Part shown: piece after piece, positions 36,786 through 46,806 of the stretch
Position numbering within the stretch: the stretch's first letter is position 1
How the letters are laid out: each line of letters starts with the position of its first letter
Source: an uncultured Thalassolituus sp.
GTDB taxonomy: Bacteria; Pseudomonadota; Gammaproteobacteria; Pseudomonadales; Oceanobacteraceae
Reading direction: 5' to 3'
Assembly: GCA_913061435.1 (NCBI GenBank)
Contig: CAJXUK010000001.1
Coordinates: 1-64,000 of the forward strand
Length of the DNA: 64,000 bases
Made by a program: the position numbers and the translations under genes
Notes under the pieces: model-generated
Databases searched by the model: none
Told to the model about the DNA's origin: nothing
Seen by the model: the letters and a program-made list of their open reading frames with translations, nothing else

Positions 36786-38597
36786 CTAGAAACGAATACT
36801 TTGTTGTTGAATTTGTTCCAGTAATGGAGCATCCAAAGCAATAAACTGAGATTCGCTTGGCAGTTTTACAAAGATTGGCTCTTCGACTTTATTTAAGTCG
36901 TAGTTTTCATCTTTTAGTTCTACTTTGCGGTATTTAAACGTGCCAGTAATTTCTTCTTGTTCACGGATGCGAATGAATACCGGAATGGCATAAGCCGGAA
37001 GTTTTTCGTTAAGGTGACGTGAGAAAGCAGCTTCATCAAAATGATTAAGGTCTTTGATGGTTAATGCGGCCATGCCAGCGCGGCCATCGGTACCCGGAAT
37101 TTCAACGCCGTAAGCGACACTGTGTTCAACCCCTGGGAATTCATTGGCGACTGCTTCTACTTCTGTGGTAGCTACGTTTTCGCCTTTCCAGCGGAAGGTA
37201 TCACCTAAACGGTCGGCAAAGGCAATGTGTTTAAAGCCTTGGTTGATGACCATGTCGCCAGTGTTGAACCATTTGTCGCCTTTTTCAAATACGTTTTCAA
37301 GTATCTTTTTCGCCGTGGCTTCTTTGTCGGTGTAGCCTTCAAACGGTTGTTTGTCATTGATTTCGGTAATTAATAAGCCCGTGCCGCCTTTTAATATGGG
37401 GTTCATAAAGCCATTGGCACCACGAATAGGCTCATCGCTTTCAATATCGTATTCAACAATATTGTAGGGCAGTGGGCAGATACCGGCAGTACAATCTAGG
37501 TTTAAGGCGTTAGTGAATACCAAGTTGCACTCACTGGCACCGTAGAATTCGTTAATGTGGTCAATGCCAAAGCGTTTTTTAAATTCCATCCAAATATCAG
37601 GACGTAAGCCATTGCCGATAATTGCGCGGATTTGATGATCTTTGTCGTTTGCCTGGGCAGGGGCGTTCAGCAAGTAACGGCATAGCTCGCCAATGTAGCA
37701 AAAGGTGGTTGCTTTGTAATCGCGAATCTCATCCCAAAAACGGCTCACACTGAATTTACGGCTAATCGCAATACAAGAGCCTGCGCCCAATACACCGGCC
37801 ATCGAAACAGTAAGTGCATTGTTGTGATACAAAGGTAAGCTTAGATACATTACATCGTCAGCACGCAAACGCATCGACGCTAAACCCATGCCGGCCATCG
37901 ATTTATGCCAGCGGTAGTGGCTCATTACAGAAGCTTTTGGCAGGCCCGTCGTACCAGAAGTAAAGATATAGAAGCAGGGCTGTTTCATTTGAATCTTGTC
38001 GGTGGTGCCCGGGTTTTCTTCACTTTGGCCTTGGCTAACAACTGCCATATCTTGGTAGTAATTAGGGCAAGCAACTGCGCCTTCGTCTTTTAGGTAGTAC
38101 AGTTGAGTTTTAAGTTCGGTGGTTAGGCTTTCTTGCACGGTGGCCATGTTATCTAGCTGTTCTTCGCCAATCAGCATTATTTTTGGTTTTACCAAGTTAA
38201 TACTGTGCAGTAACACTTCGCCACGCTGTGACGTATTGATCATGGCGGCGATTGCACCAATTTTAACCACAGCTAACACGGCGACTAAACATTCGGTACG
38301 GTTTTCAATGTTGATCGCAATGGCATCACCAGGCTGAATACCTTGGCTTAAAAAGTAATTAGAATAGCGATTTACCCATGCATTCACTTGGCCATAGCTA
38401 AATTCTTCTTTTAAATAACGGATGGCTGGAGAGTTAGGGCGTTTTTTAGCGTGTGCCTCTAGGTGAGAGCCAATAGAACGAAATTTATCGGGCTTTGAGC
38501 TAATTAGGGTGTACAGGCCTTTTACTAAAGGACCTGCCCCTTTGGGGGTCAAAGCAGATTTAATGATATTGGGTAATGTGACTAAACGAGGTTCCAT
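36786..38597 (-). CDS. Long-chain acyl-CoA synthetase (FATP/FadD6-like)
   Basis: 603 residues. Adenylate-forming enzyme that turns fatty acids into acyl-CoA. The P-loop is Y210-IFTSGTTGLPKA; the later FYGASECN, GDKWFNTGDM and DRLGDTFRWKGENVATTEVE follow the ANL superfamily order. The ENVATTEV spacing is that of the very-long-chain/FATP group rather than E. coli FadD. It is the last gene of an operon with two acyl-CoA dehydrogenases (64 and 48 bases between genes), which would take the product to beta-oxidation. Confidence 0.92.
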   Translation of the reverse strand: MEPRLVTLPNIIKSALTPKGAGPLVKGLYTLISSKPDKFRSIGSHLEAHAKKRPNSPAIRYLKEEFSYGQVNAWVNRYSNYFLSQGIQPGDAIAINIENRTECLVAVLAVVKIGAIAAMINTSQRGEVLLHSINLVKPKIMLIGEEQLDNMATVQESLTTELKTQLYYLKDEGAVACPNYYQDMAVVSQGQSEENPGTTDKIQMKQPCFYIFTSGTTGLPKASVMSHYRWHKSMAGMGLASMRLRADDVMYLSLPLYHNNALTVSMAGVLGAGSCIAISRKFSVSRFWDEIRDYKATTFCYIGELCRYLLNAPAQANDKDHQIRAIIGNGLRPDIWMEFKKRFGIDHINEFYGASECNLVFTNALNLDCTAGICPLPYNIVEYDIESDEPIRGANGFMNPILKGGTGLLITEINDKQPFEGYTDKEATAKKILENVFEKGDKWFNTGDMVINQGFKHIAFADRLGDTFRWKGENVATTEVEAVANEFPGVEHSVAYGVEIPGTDGRAGMAALTIKDLNHFDEAAFSRHLNEKLPAYAIPVFIRIREQEEITGTFKYRKVELKDENYDLNKVEEPIFVKLPSESQFIALDAPLLEQIQQQSIRF

Positions 38598-38661
38598 GAA
38601 ATGCCTTTTATATTTTTATTATCATGTTGAGCTGCTCATAGCAGCTCAACATTGTTTATTT

Positions 38662-39870
38662 CTACTTTAACTCGTTTGATGATTTATTCAGCAAACGACG
38701 AGCAATAATCAGTTGTTGAATTTGCTGGGTTCCTTCAAAGATATCAAGAATCTTAGAGTCTCGTGCCCATTTCTCTAATAGCTCGTCCTCACAATAACCG
38801 ACTGAGCCCAATAATTCGACGCATTTTAATGTGATGGCATTCGCAACTCGGCCAGCTTTCGCTTTTGAGATAGAGGCTTCAATGGAATTTGGCATGCCGT
38901 TATCAGCCATCCATGCCGCTTTAATTGTGAGTAAGCGCGCGGCTTCTAGCTCTGCTTCCATTTTGTACATCTCTGCTTGCAGCTGTGAACCAAGCTTAGA
39001 CGGGCGTGAATAATCAAATTTAATACCTTGTTTGATCAGCAGTTCTTTTGCGCGTTCAATCGATGCGGTGGCAACACCCACGGCCATCGCAGCTACAACA
39101 GGGCGAGTATTATCAAAGGTTTGCATAACCCCTGCAAAGCCTTTGTCGGCATTGACTTCTTCTGTACCCAGCAAGTTAGCGCGAGGGACGCGGCAGTCGT
39201 TAAAGCTAATGGCGGCGGTGTCTGAGGCTTTAATACCCAGCTTTTTCTCTAGACGGGTGACTTCCATCCCCGGTGTGCCTTTTTCAACCACAAAGGATTT
39301 AATAGCGGCTTTACCCAGATTTTTATCGACAGTTGCCCAAACTACAACGGCATCGGCGCGTTCACCCGAGGTGACGTAGATTTTTTCGCCATTAATGATG
39401 TAGTCATCGCCATCTTTAACAGCGGTAGTGCGTACGGCAGCAGAATCGGAACCACAGCCCGGCTCGGTGATTGCCATCGCCGCCCAGCAGTTACCAAAAC
39501 GCGAAAGCTGTTCTTCGTTAGCAACTGCGGCAATGGCTGAGTTACCTAAACCTTGGCGAGGCATGGTGAGTGATAAACCAACATCACCACGGCAGAGTTC
39601 GGCTAGGCCTAAAACACTCTTCATATTAATGCCGTTGCGAATTTCACCGGTATTGCTGGCGCTACGGCCTAATTTACCAGAACCAGCGCCTTCGTCACCA
39701 AGAGCATCGTTCATGCCATCCATAATGGCGGCAAACATATCGAGTTCTACTGGGTATTCATGTTCAGCACGATCATATTTACGAGAAATAGGACGAAATA
39801 CGTTGTCGGCAGTTTGTCGCGCTTGGTTAACAATAGAGCGCAGTTTTTTTGGTACTTCTAAATAAATCAT
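38662..39870 (-). CDS. Acyl-CoA dehydrogenase (catalytic)
   Basis: 402 residues. FAD enzyme that makes trans-2-enoyl-CoA. Family motifs: AITEPGCGSDSAAVRT (FAD/substrate loop), YVTSGERAD and the C-terminal ARDSKILDIFEGTQQIQ, where Glu379 is the predicted catalytic base. Second in the operon after another dehydrogenase-like protein that lacks this Glu segment, so the two may form one heteromeric enzyme. Confidence 0.93.
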   Translation of the reverse strand: MIYLEVPKKLRSIVNQARQTADNVFRPISRKYDRAEHEYPVELDMFAAIMDGMNDALGDEGAGSGKLGRSASNTGEIRNGINMKSVLGLAELCRGDVGLSLTMPRQGLGNSAIAAVANEEQLSRFGNCWAAMAITEPGCGSDSAAVRTTAVKDGDDYIINGEKIYVTSGERADAVVVWATVDKNLGKAAIKSFVVEKGTPGMEVTRLEKKLGIKASDTAAISFNDCRVPRANLLGTEEVNADKGFAGVMQTFDNTRPVVAAMAVGVATASIERAKELLIKQGIKFDYSRPSKLGSQLQAEMYKMEAELEAARLLTIKAAWMADNGMPNSIEASISKAKAGRVANAITLKCVELLGSVGYCEDELLEKWARDSKILDIFEGTQQIQQLIIARRLLNKSSNELK

Positions 39871-39918
39871 AATTTCAATTCCTTAATAGCAAGCTTTAAT
39901 GGTTGGTTTAACAGTCAA

Positions 39919-41247
39919 TTACAGCTGTAAACCGCCATTAATAACGCCCAAAATACGCAAATCACGATACCAGCGCTCGGCCGGGTGTTCTTTAGTGAAT
40001 CCATGGCCACCTAATAGTTGTAATGCATTGGTGCCGATTTCCATGCTTTTTTCGATACATAGTTGGTGGGCTAAAAAGGCATCGCGATGGAATTTTTCAC
40101 CACGTTCAAAACGGCTGGCTGCTTTCCAGACTAATAACCGCATGCTTTCTATTTCGATCTTGATATCGGCAATCATAAAGGCAACTGATTGGCGATGACT
40201 GATGGGCTCACCAAAGGCAAAGCGCTCGTTTACGTATGGAATTAAATAATCTAAAGCGGCTTGGCAGCAGCCAATCGCCATTGCACACCATGTTAAGTTG
40301 CCGCTATTAACAAACGTACTGTAGTGGAAGGTTGTCGATGGTGGGTTGCCAGCTCCTAATAAAGCATTTTTATCAACTTGGACTTTATCCAACTTTAAGC
40401 TGCCTATCTCTGCCGAGCGTAAACCCATCGCAGGGCTGGCTTTAAAGCTTAAACCTTTGCTATTGGCAGGCACGATAAAAACTTGGTTTTGGCCTTTGTG
40501 TTTTGCCGCAACCAGATACAGGTTGGCTTGACCAGCAAGAGGAATAAACGATTTAACGCCACTGATGACAAAGCCTTTTTTGTTTTTCTTTGCCTTAGTT
40601 GTGAGGTTGTCGCTATTAAAAAGAGGCTGTGGCTCGTGTACCGCAATGGCCGCAGAAAATACACTGGCAGCATCTGTAGGCTCAGCACAAAACTTTGGTA
40701 ACCACTGTTCTTGCTGCTGCTTGTTGCCCCAGCGGCTGATGGTATTTACCACAGAGCTGCTAGAAAGAATGGCATAAGCTAAAGAGAAATCACCCCAAGC
40801 TAAGTCTTCTGCGACTAATGCACTGGTCATTGGTGACAGCTGACCTGCACCGCCGAGTGCTTCTGGAATGGCGAAATAGTTAAGGCCTAGGTCTTGAGAT
40901 TCTAGCAATAAATTTTCGGGTAGTTTTGCTTTTTCGTCAGCTTCTAGTGCTAGGGGGCGAATGCTGTATTCGGCATAAGCTTTTACACTGTCGCGTATCA
41001 TCTGCTGTTCTTCTGACAGAGACAAGTCAAATAGCGGTGGTGGTGCAGGTAGTGCTTTAACATCACTATTAGCTTGTTTTTTTAACGCCTTTTTTGCCAT
41101 GAGTTTTTGGGCAAGTTCAAAGCCTCTTTTAGTTGAGGTATAAAGGAGTTTTTCTGCTGGTTTTGCCAGTTTATATTTGTGTACAAGTGGATTGGACGCA
41201 AAACGACTGACAAGCCCTAAGCCGATACCTTGTAAATCAGTAGCCAT
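39919..41247 (-). CDS. Acyl-CoA dehydrogenase-like subunit lacking the C-terminal catalytic Glu segment
   Basis: 442 residues from the ATG at 41247 (MATDLQGIGLG), with AGAAGG 8-9 bases upstream; the frame is open to 41352 but the extra part has no such site. The dehydrogenase fold is present (LSEEQQMIRDSVKAYAEYSIRPLA, GGHGFTKEHPAERWYRDLRIL). It stops at LGVINGGLQL, where other members continue with the IYEGT-type segment carrying the base. The N-terminal extension (KALKKQANSDVKALPAP) is unusual. First gene of the operon. In actinobacterial steroid degradation, two unequal dehydrogenases form a heterotetramer with one working site; a similar arrangement is inferred here. Confidence 0.85.
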   Translation of the reverse strand: MATDLQGIGLGLVSRFASNPLVHKYKLAKPAEKLLYTSTKRGFELAQKLMAKKALKKQANSDVKALPAPPPLFDLSLSEEQQMIRDSVKAYAEYSIRPLALEADEKAKLPENLLLESQDLGLNYFAIPEALGGAGQLSPMTSALVAEDLAWGDFSLAYAILSSSSVVNTISRWGNKQQQEQWLPKFCAEPTDAASVFSAAIAVHEPQPLFNSDNLTTKAKKNKKGFVISGVKSFIPLAGQANLYLVAAKHKGQNQVFIVPANSKGLSFKASPAMGLRSAEIGSLKLDKVQVDKNALLGAGNPPSTTFHYSTFVNSGNLTWCAMAIGCCQAALDYLIPYVNERFAFGEPISHRQSVAFMIADIKIEIESMRLLVWKAASRFERGEKFHRDAFLAHQLCIEKSMEIGTNALQLLGGHGFTKEHPAERWYRDLRILGVINGGLQL

Positions 41248-41472
41248 GTTGTTGTACCTTCTTGTAGTAATAGTTGTTATTAGATAAAAATTATTTCTAT
41301 ATGAAAATTGTCGCTCATTAATACCACTGTCGTGATGTGGTTTTATTAACAATAATAACCGTAATTAAGAGTACCGTTATTCTGGTAATCCTCATTGGCA
41401 TAAGAGGCTGATTTAAAATGTCTTTAAAGCTAGGTATGATGTAACTTCATTCAAATTCATTGATTTATATTT

Positions 41473-42264
41473 ATGCTAACTCTTATTTCTCCTGCAAAAA
41501 CACTGGATTTTGAAACCCCAGCAGTTACTGATGCATATACCCAAGCTGATTTTTTAGAGCATTCTGCACAGTTGATCGATCAACTTAAGGCGCAGTCTCC
41601 TGAAGACATAGGCGCGCTGATGAAGCTCAGCGCAAAATTAGCTGAGCTTAACGTTCAGCGTTTTCATGATTGGTGCTTACCCTTTACACCTAGTAATGCC
41701 AAAGCTGCAGTCTTAGCTTTTAAAGGTGATGTGTATAGCGGACTTGATGCAGAAACCTTCAATGACGATGACTTTAATTATAGTCAATCACATTTGGCGA
41801 TCTTGTCGGGCTTGTATGGCTTATTGCGCCCGTTGGACTTGATTCAGCCTTACCGTTTAGAAATGGGGACTAAGTTTTCGAACACTCGAGGCGCGAATTT
41901 ATATACGTTTTGGGACTCTATCATCACCGATGAGATTAATAAGCGCTTGGCCGCAACTGATAGCCAGATATTGGTTAACTTAGCGTCGAATGAATATTTT
42001 AAAGCGGTAAAACCAAAGCAGTTAAACGCCGAGTTGATTACCCCTGTATTTAAAGATCAAAAGAATGGTCAATATAAGATTATTAGTTTCTACGCTAAGA
42101 AAGCCCGTGGATTGATGGCGGCGTATATTATTCAAAATAAGATCAATACGGTTGACGCGTTAACTCAGTTTAATGTGGCCGGGTATGAGTTTGTGGCGGC
42201 AGAATCTAATGCCCAGACATTGACGTTTAAGCGTTCAGAGGAAGCAGTTGCGAATGCAAAATAA
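41473..42264 (+). CDS. yaaA: Peroxide stress protein YaaA
   Basis: 263 residues. DUF328/YaaA family; starts [16 protein letters not shown], the family signature, and contains [35 protein letters not shown] and [11 protein letters not shown]. In E. coli YaaA lowers intracellular iron during hydrogen peroxide stress. Its 3' end overlaps the start of yajG. Confidence 0.95.
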   Translation: MLTLISPAKTLDFETPAVTDAYTQADFLEHSAQLIDQLKAQSPEDIGALMKLSAKLAELNVQRFHDWCLPFTPSNAKAAVLAFKGDVYSGLDAETFNDDDFNYSQSHLAILSGLYGLLRPLDLIQPYRLEMGTKFSNTRGANLYTFWDSIITDEINKRLAATDSQILVNLASNEYFKAVKPKQLNAELITPVFKDQKNGQYKIISFYAKKARGLMAAYIIQNKINTVDALTQFNVAGYEFVAAESNAQTLTFKRSEEAVANAK

Positions 42265-42844
42265 ATTAAAGAAAACCCTAATCACCTTAGCTATTAGTTC
42301 AACTATGGTGCTCACTTCGGGGTGTGCGTTATCTCCACAGCTAATTAACTTGCAAACGGAAAGTTCTTTAAATAGTGCGGCAGCAAGCCTTGGTCGCACG
42401 GCGTTAGTAAGAGTGCGCGATTTACGTGAAAATACTGATCGCTTGGGGACTCGAGGTGGTGCTAGGCCAGAGCAAGCGTTGCTATTGAGTAAGCCTAACT
42501 TAAAAGATGCGCTAACGGCTAAAATGCAGAATACTTTGCAACAACTGGGTTTTGGTGGGGTGAGCCCATTGCAGCCCGTTAAAGTCGATTTGGCGGTTGA
42601 AACTTTTAACTACCAATGTAACGAAGGAAATTGGGTAAATCAGTGCGATTTGTTGATTAAGGTTAATCTAACCATCATCAATGAAGGTGCAACTTTTTCG
42701 CAGCCATTTAACATTAAGCAACAGCGAAGTGTGGTTACGGCGCCAAGGGCAGGCTTTAACGAAGAGTGGGTCAATTCGGCATTAAACGAACTGTGGTCAC
42801 ACATGATGACGCGCCCACAGGTGATTTCTGCATTAGGCGTATAA
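42254..42844 (+). CDS. yajG: YajG-family lipoprotein
   Basis: 196 residues from ATG 42254, which overlaps the yaaA stop region; GAGGA lies upstream within yaaA, and a TTG at 42248 is an alternative. Lipobox LTSGC with Cys24. Followed by the YajG pattern [18 protein letters not shown] and a C-terminal [13 protein letters not shown]. An outer-membrane lipoprotein is likely from the residue after Cys (Ala). Coupled to yaaA by overlap; function unknown. Confidence 0.87.
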   Translation: MQNKLKKTLITLAISSTMVLTSGCALSPQLINLQTESSLNSAAASLGRTALVRVRDLRENTDRLGTRGGARPEQALLLSKPNLKDALTAKMQNTLQQLGFGGVSPLQPVKVDLAVETFNYQCNEGNWVNQCDLLIKVNLTIINEGATFSQPFNIKQQRSVVTAPRAGFNEEWVNSALNELWSHMMTRPQVISALGV

Positions 42845-42880
42845 AGTGTAAGTTGATTTTAGTGTGGTCGATGAAAATTG

Positions 42881-42913
42881 AAGCACTCAATGATGACATT
42901 GAGTGCTTTTTTT
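42881..42913 (+). terminator. Rho-independent terminator
   Basis: AGCACTCAATG and ATTGAGTGCT stem followed by seven T. Ends yaaA-yajG; the prc gene converges from the other side. Confidence 0.88.
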
Positions 42914-42920
42914 GGATCAA

Positions 42921-45107
42921 TTAATGACGTTTGGCATGTTGCAGATTGCCGCTAGGTAGCTTACCCAGATTCATTAGGTCGGTTAAAATATTGCCCGTTT
43001 CGATCAGTAATGCATCGGGTTCTTTGTCTTCTTTTTCAGCGTCGTCTTTTTTAGAGCCGTCTTTTTTAGAGTCATCTGTTGAAATAGCTGCTGTGTTATC
43101 TTTTTTACTTGAGTCTGCATCTTCATCTTTGAGGCTGTCGAGTAACTCCATGCCTTTTGCCTTACGGCGCTGATTTTCAATGGCTAAGCGCTGTTTTTCA
43201 TTATCTTCACGCTCTTGTTTGCGCTGTTTTTCGTTTAACGTTATGTCGGTACGCTGTCGCAGCTCTGTCATTAGGCTTTTTTGTTCATTTAAAAAGATAA
43301 AGTCTGGGTTTGTTTCAATGCGAGACTGGTGTTTTTCTCTTAATAAAGGCAACCATTGTTGAAATTCACGTTGCGCCTTGTAGCTCGCAGGACGAATAGT
43401 ATCCCACGGTAGTGCTTCGTCGAGTGCGCTTTCGCCAATTTTGTCTTTATCAAATAGGCTGGGGAATAAGATGTCTGGGATAACGCCTTGGTTTTGTGTA
43501 CTGTCACCGGATACACGATAGAATTTAGCTTGTGTTAGTTTGATTTGGCCATGCTCAAGAGGCAGTACGGATTGCACGGTACCTTTACCAAATGTTTGTC
43601 CACCAACGATGATGCCACGGCCATAGTCTTGAATAGCACCGGCAAAAATTTCAGAGGCAGAAGCACTCAAGCGATTGGTTAAAACAGCAAGAGGGCCGTC
43701 GTATACTATACCTGCTTGTTGATTTTTATTTTCTGGTAAAACTTGTATGTAACCATTTGAATAACGAACTTGCACCACTGGGCCGCGGTCGATAAAGAGG
43801 TCGGTCAAACTTAGTGCTTCGTCTAAAGAACCACCGCCGTTATTTCTTAGATCAACGATGATGCCATCAATATTTTCTTGTTTTAGTTCAGAGATTAAAA
43901 TTTCCACATCTCGAGTTGTACTCTTGAAGTCTTTTTTGCCTTCTTGGCGGCCCTGGAAGTCGATATAAAAAGTAGGGATTTCAATAACCCCGATTCGCAG
44001 GGTTTTATCACCTTGGGGTATTTCTATAATCTCTTTTTGTGCTGATTGTTCTTCAAGTTTGACTTCGTCACGTACTATTTGTATCACTTTGGTTTTTAAA
44101 TCATTTGAGTCAGAGGGGATGATCTCTAAATTAACGGTTGTTCCTTTGGGGCCGCGAATAAGATCCACGACTTCGTCTAAGCGCCAGCCTATCACATCAA
44201 CGATTTCACCTTTATCACCTTGGCCGACTCCGGTTATCTTGTCGGCAGGCTGCAATTCGCCGGCTTTGTCGGCGGGGCCTGCAGGCACTAGGCGAACAAC
44301 TTTTGTGTGTTCATCTTCTGTTTGTAATACAGCCCCAATACCTTGCAAAGATAGGCTCATATTAATATTAAAGTTTTCAGTGTTTCTTGGTGAAAAATAA
44401 GCGGTGTGTGGATCAAATGCATGAGTAACTGCATTCATATAAACCTGAAAACCATCGTCTTCGTTAGCTAGATGGGTGCGGTTTAATTGATTTTGATAGC
44501 GCTTGGTTAGCAATTCGTAAATTGCGTCGTCTTCTTTGTCGGCTAGGCGCAGGTTAAGGATGGAGTTTTTTAAACGCTTCGTCCACAACACATCTAATTC
44601 TGCCGTGGTCTTAAACCAAGGTGCCTCTTCGCGGTCTAGGCTCAGGGTATCTTGATTGTCAAAATCATAACCTTTTGCTTTTTCGGGGATTTGTTTGAGT
44701 AAAAATGATAGACGCTCAGTGACACGCTGTTGCAAACGATTATACATAATAAAAGGTGCATTTAAGCTGCCTTTAATTAACCCGTCATCGAGCTTGTAAC
44801 GAAATTGCTCAAATTCATCGATATCGCTTTGTAAAAAGTAACTGCGACTGTTGTCCATTGATTGAATGTATAAATCAAAGATTTTACTAGACAGATCGTC
44901 GTTTAGGCGTTGTTTTTCATAGTGGCGATTTAGTAATTGGCCCAGAGTTTGTTTAGAGCTAATGACTTGTTTTCTGGTGTATTCACGCGCTTCGAAGGGG
45001 GCATCTATTTCTGCCGTCGGAATGGTCGCCGAGACAGGGAAGCTGGCTGCCAAAATAAGCGTTAATGCTACGCCACTGTTGATAATAATAGAGCGTGTCT
45101 TTTTCAT
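42921..45107 (-). CDS. prc: Tail-specific protease Prc (periplasmic, S41)
   Basis: 728 residues from MKKTRSIIINSG at 45107; the frame is open to 45191 but the signal peptide (ending PVSA) starts here. A PDZ domain lies near GIGAVLQTEDEHTKV, and the protease dyad is SASASEIF with TFGKGTVQS (Ser and Lys). The C-terminal DUF3340 region follows. It removes C-terminal tags from periplasmic proteins such as lipoproteins and penicillin-binding proteins. A low-complexity Asp/Lys/Ser stretch near the end (DEDADSSKKDNT) is a local insertion compared with the usual length of about 680. Confidence 0.93.
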   Translation of the reverse strand: MKKTRSIIINSGVALTLILAASFPVSATIPTAEIDAPFEAREYTRKQVISSKQTLGQLLNRHYEKQRLNDDLSSKIFDLYIQSMDNSRSYFLQSDIDEFEQFRYKLDDGLIKGSLNAPFIMYNRLQQRVTERLSFLLKQIPEKAKGYDFDNQDTLSLDREEAPWFKTTAELDVLWTKRLKNSILNLRLADKEDDAIYELLTKRYQNQLNRTHLANEDDGFQVYMNAVTHAFDPHTAYFSPRNTENFNINMSLSLQGIGAVLQTEDEHTKVVRLVPAGPADKAGELQPADKITGVGQGDKGEIVDVIGWRLDEVVDLIRGPKGTTVNLEIIPSDSNDLKTKVIQIVRDEVKLEEQSAQKEIIEIPQGDKTLRIGVIEIPTFYIDFQGRQEGKKDFKSTTRDVEILISELKQENIDGIIVDLRNNGGGSLDEALSLTDLFIDRGPVVQVRYSNGYIQVLPENKNQQAGIVYDGPLAVLTNRLSASASEIFAGAIQDYGRGIIVGGQTFGKGTVQSVLPLEHGQIKLTQAKFYRVSGDSTQNQGVIPDILFPSLFDKDKIGESALDEALPWDTIRPASYKAQREFQQWLPLLREKHQSRIETNPDFIFLNEQKSLMTELRQRTDITLNEKQRKQEREDNEKQRLAIENQRRKAKGMELLDSLKDEDADSSKKDNTAAISTDDSKKDGSKKDDAEKEDKEPDALLIETGNILTDLMNLGKLPSGNLQHAKRH

Positions 45108-45300
45108 AGTATTTTTTATTAACAAAACATTACCAAATATAATAGTCATATTAGATTGTAGACCGCATGCCCTGACGGCTATGATGCGCATCTTTTAGAT
45201 TAAATCAGCTGAACTTAATCAGTTAAAGCTATATAACAATGATGCTAAGGTATCTTTAACCGTCTGTATAGTTGTGATTCACATTAGTTAAGAGAGTTCC

Positions 45301-45765
45301 ATGGCCAGAGTTAAATTAGTTTTACCCGAAGAGTTCACGTTTAAGACAGTTTTAGATGTTCGTGTAACAGAAATAAACTATGGTAATCATGTGGGTAACG
45401 ATCGCATGGTGTCGTTATTACATGAGGCTCGTTTGCGCTATCTACGTAGTTTAGGCTTTGGTGAGTTTAATATTGGTGGTCTCGGGCTTATGGTGACGGA
45501 CTTGGTTGTAGAATTTAAATCGGAATCATTTGTCGGTGAAAACTTGTTGTTTGAAGTAGGATTAACTGATTTTAATAAATACGGTTGTGATTTTATCTAT
45601 AAGGTCAGTTGTGCGGATGAAGGTCGTTTAGTTACCTTGGCAAAAACGGGTATTGTATTTTTCGATTACGACGAGCGCAAAATTACACGTGTGCCTAAAG
45701 TTTTTACTGATTTGGTTAACCCTGGCGCTGCTGCTAATGCAACGCCAGATATTCTGCTTAAATAG
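45301..45765 (+). CDS. Acyl-CoA thioesterase (4HBT hot-dog)
   Basis: 154 residues. Hot-dog thioesterase of the 4-hydroxybenzoyl-CoA type: VRVTEINYGNHVGNDRMVSLLHEARLRYLRSLG keeps the Asn-His and Glu positions; DLVVEFKSESFVGENL and AKTGIVFFDYD follow. It hydrolyses acyl-CoA esters. It lies beside the fatty-acid cluster and converges on the LysR gene with an 8-base overlap. Confidence 0.85.
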   Translation: MARVKLVLPEEFTFKTVLDVRVTEINYGNHVGNDRMVSLLHEARLRYLRSLGFGEFNIGGLGLMVTDLVVEFKSESFVGENLLFEVGLTDFNKYGCDFIYKVSCADEGRLVTLAKTGIVFFDYDERKITRVPKVFTDLVNPGAAANATPDILLK

Positions 45766-46657
45766 AGTCGGCAAAGTAAGACGTTACAAAGTCTAAAAAT
45801 GCGCGGCTTTTTGTCGATAAATAACGGTTTTGTGGGAATACCGCATTAATGGTTCGAACCGGTATTTCCACCTGCGGAAATAAGTGGGTTAACTCGCCAG
45901 AGCGAACGTGACGTTCGGCTATGTAGCTTGGCAGTGCAGTGATTCCCATACCTTGTAAGCAAGCTTCGTAGCCCAAATCGATGTCGTTGACGGTAAGTTT
46001 GCGATCAACTGATTTAATGCTAAATGAATGTTCCTTTTCAAAATCCTTTAACCAGTGGGCGCGTGCGTATTCGGCATTGCCAATTACCAGCATTCGATGA
46101 TTTTGAATATCTTGAAATTTTGTCGGTGTTCCCCATTTTTCTAGGTAAGAGGGCGCAGCGCAAATCATAATTTTTTGTTTGGCAACAGGCTTGGCTATTA
46201 ATCGTGAATCTTCTTGAGTACCAATGCGTAAAGCAAAATCAAAGCCTTCTTGCACTATATCCACTGGGCGATCACTGATATACAGTTCAAAGCTGATATC
46301 TGGGTATTCTAGGGAGAAGTCATTGAGCATTCTGGCTAGCTCGCGACGGCCAAAGTTAGCCATTGCTGTGATGCGTAAGCGGCCTTTGGGTGTGACATCA
46401 AAATCGGTAACCAAGCGTTCGGCTTCGGAGATTGATTCTAAGATGTTTTCGCAATGTTGATAAAAAAGTTGACCGGCTTCGGTTGGGCTCACTGAGCGGG
46501 TGGTGCGGTTTAATAAGCGCACTCCTAGGCGTTCTTCTAGGCTACTAATTTGTTTGCTGATGGCTGACGGGGTAACCCCAAGTGAATCGGCTGCGGAGGT
46601 GAAATTTCGTGTACGAACAACCGCGGTGAAGGTTTGTAGGGAATCGGTACGAGACAT
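45758..46657 (-). CDS. LysR-family transcriptional regulator
   Basis: 299 residues from the ATG at 46657 (MSRTDSLQTF); a longer frame starts at 46696. N-terminal winged helix-turn-helix SAADSLGVTPSAISKQISSLEERLGVRLLNRTTRSVSPTEAG. The rest is a LysR effector-binding domain (ISFELYISDRPVDIVQEGFDFALRIG). The 3' end overlaps the convergent thioesterase gene by 8 bases. The giant carboxylase gene ends about 150 bases upstream on the same strand. Target not known. Confidence 0.93.
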   Translation of the reverse strand: MSRTDSLQTFTAVVRTRNFTSAADSLGVTPSAISKQISSLEERLGVRLLNRTTRSVSPTEAGQLFYQHCENILESISEAERLVTDFDVTPKGRLRITAMANFGRRELARMLNDFSLEYPDISFELYISDRPVDIVQEGFDFALRIGTQEDSRLIAKPVAKQKIMICAAPSYLEKWGTPTKFQDIQNHRMLVIGNAEYARAHWLKDFEKEHSFSIKSVDRKLTVNDIDLGYEACLQGMGITALPSYIAERHVRSGELTHLFPQVEIPVRTINAVFPQNRYLSTKSRAFLDFVTSYFADSI

Positions 46658-46806
46658 AGCAATAAACTCTTGTAAACAGTTGGAAATAACACTCATAAAC
46701 TAAAATAGGTGCAACTGATCGCCATTATAATGTATTAAATGGCAATAATCACATCTACTTTAGTCTTACTTGTGTGTTAAATTCACACTATTTGTTGAGC
46801 TAGAGT

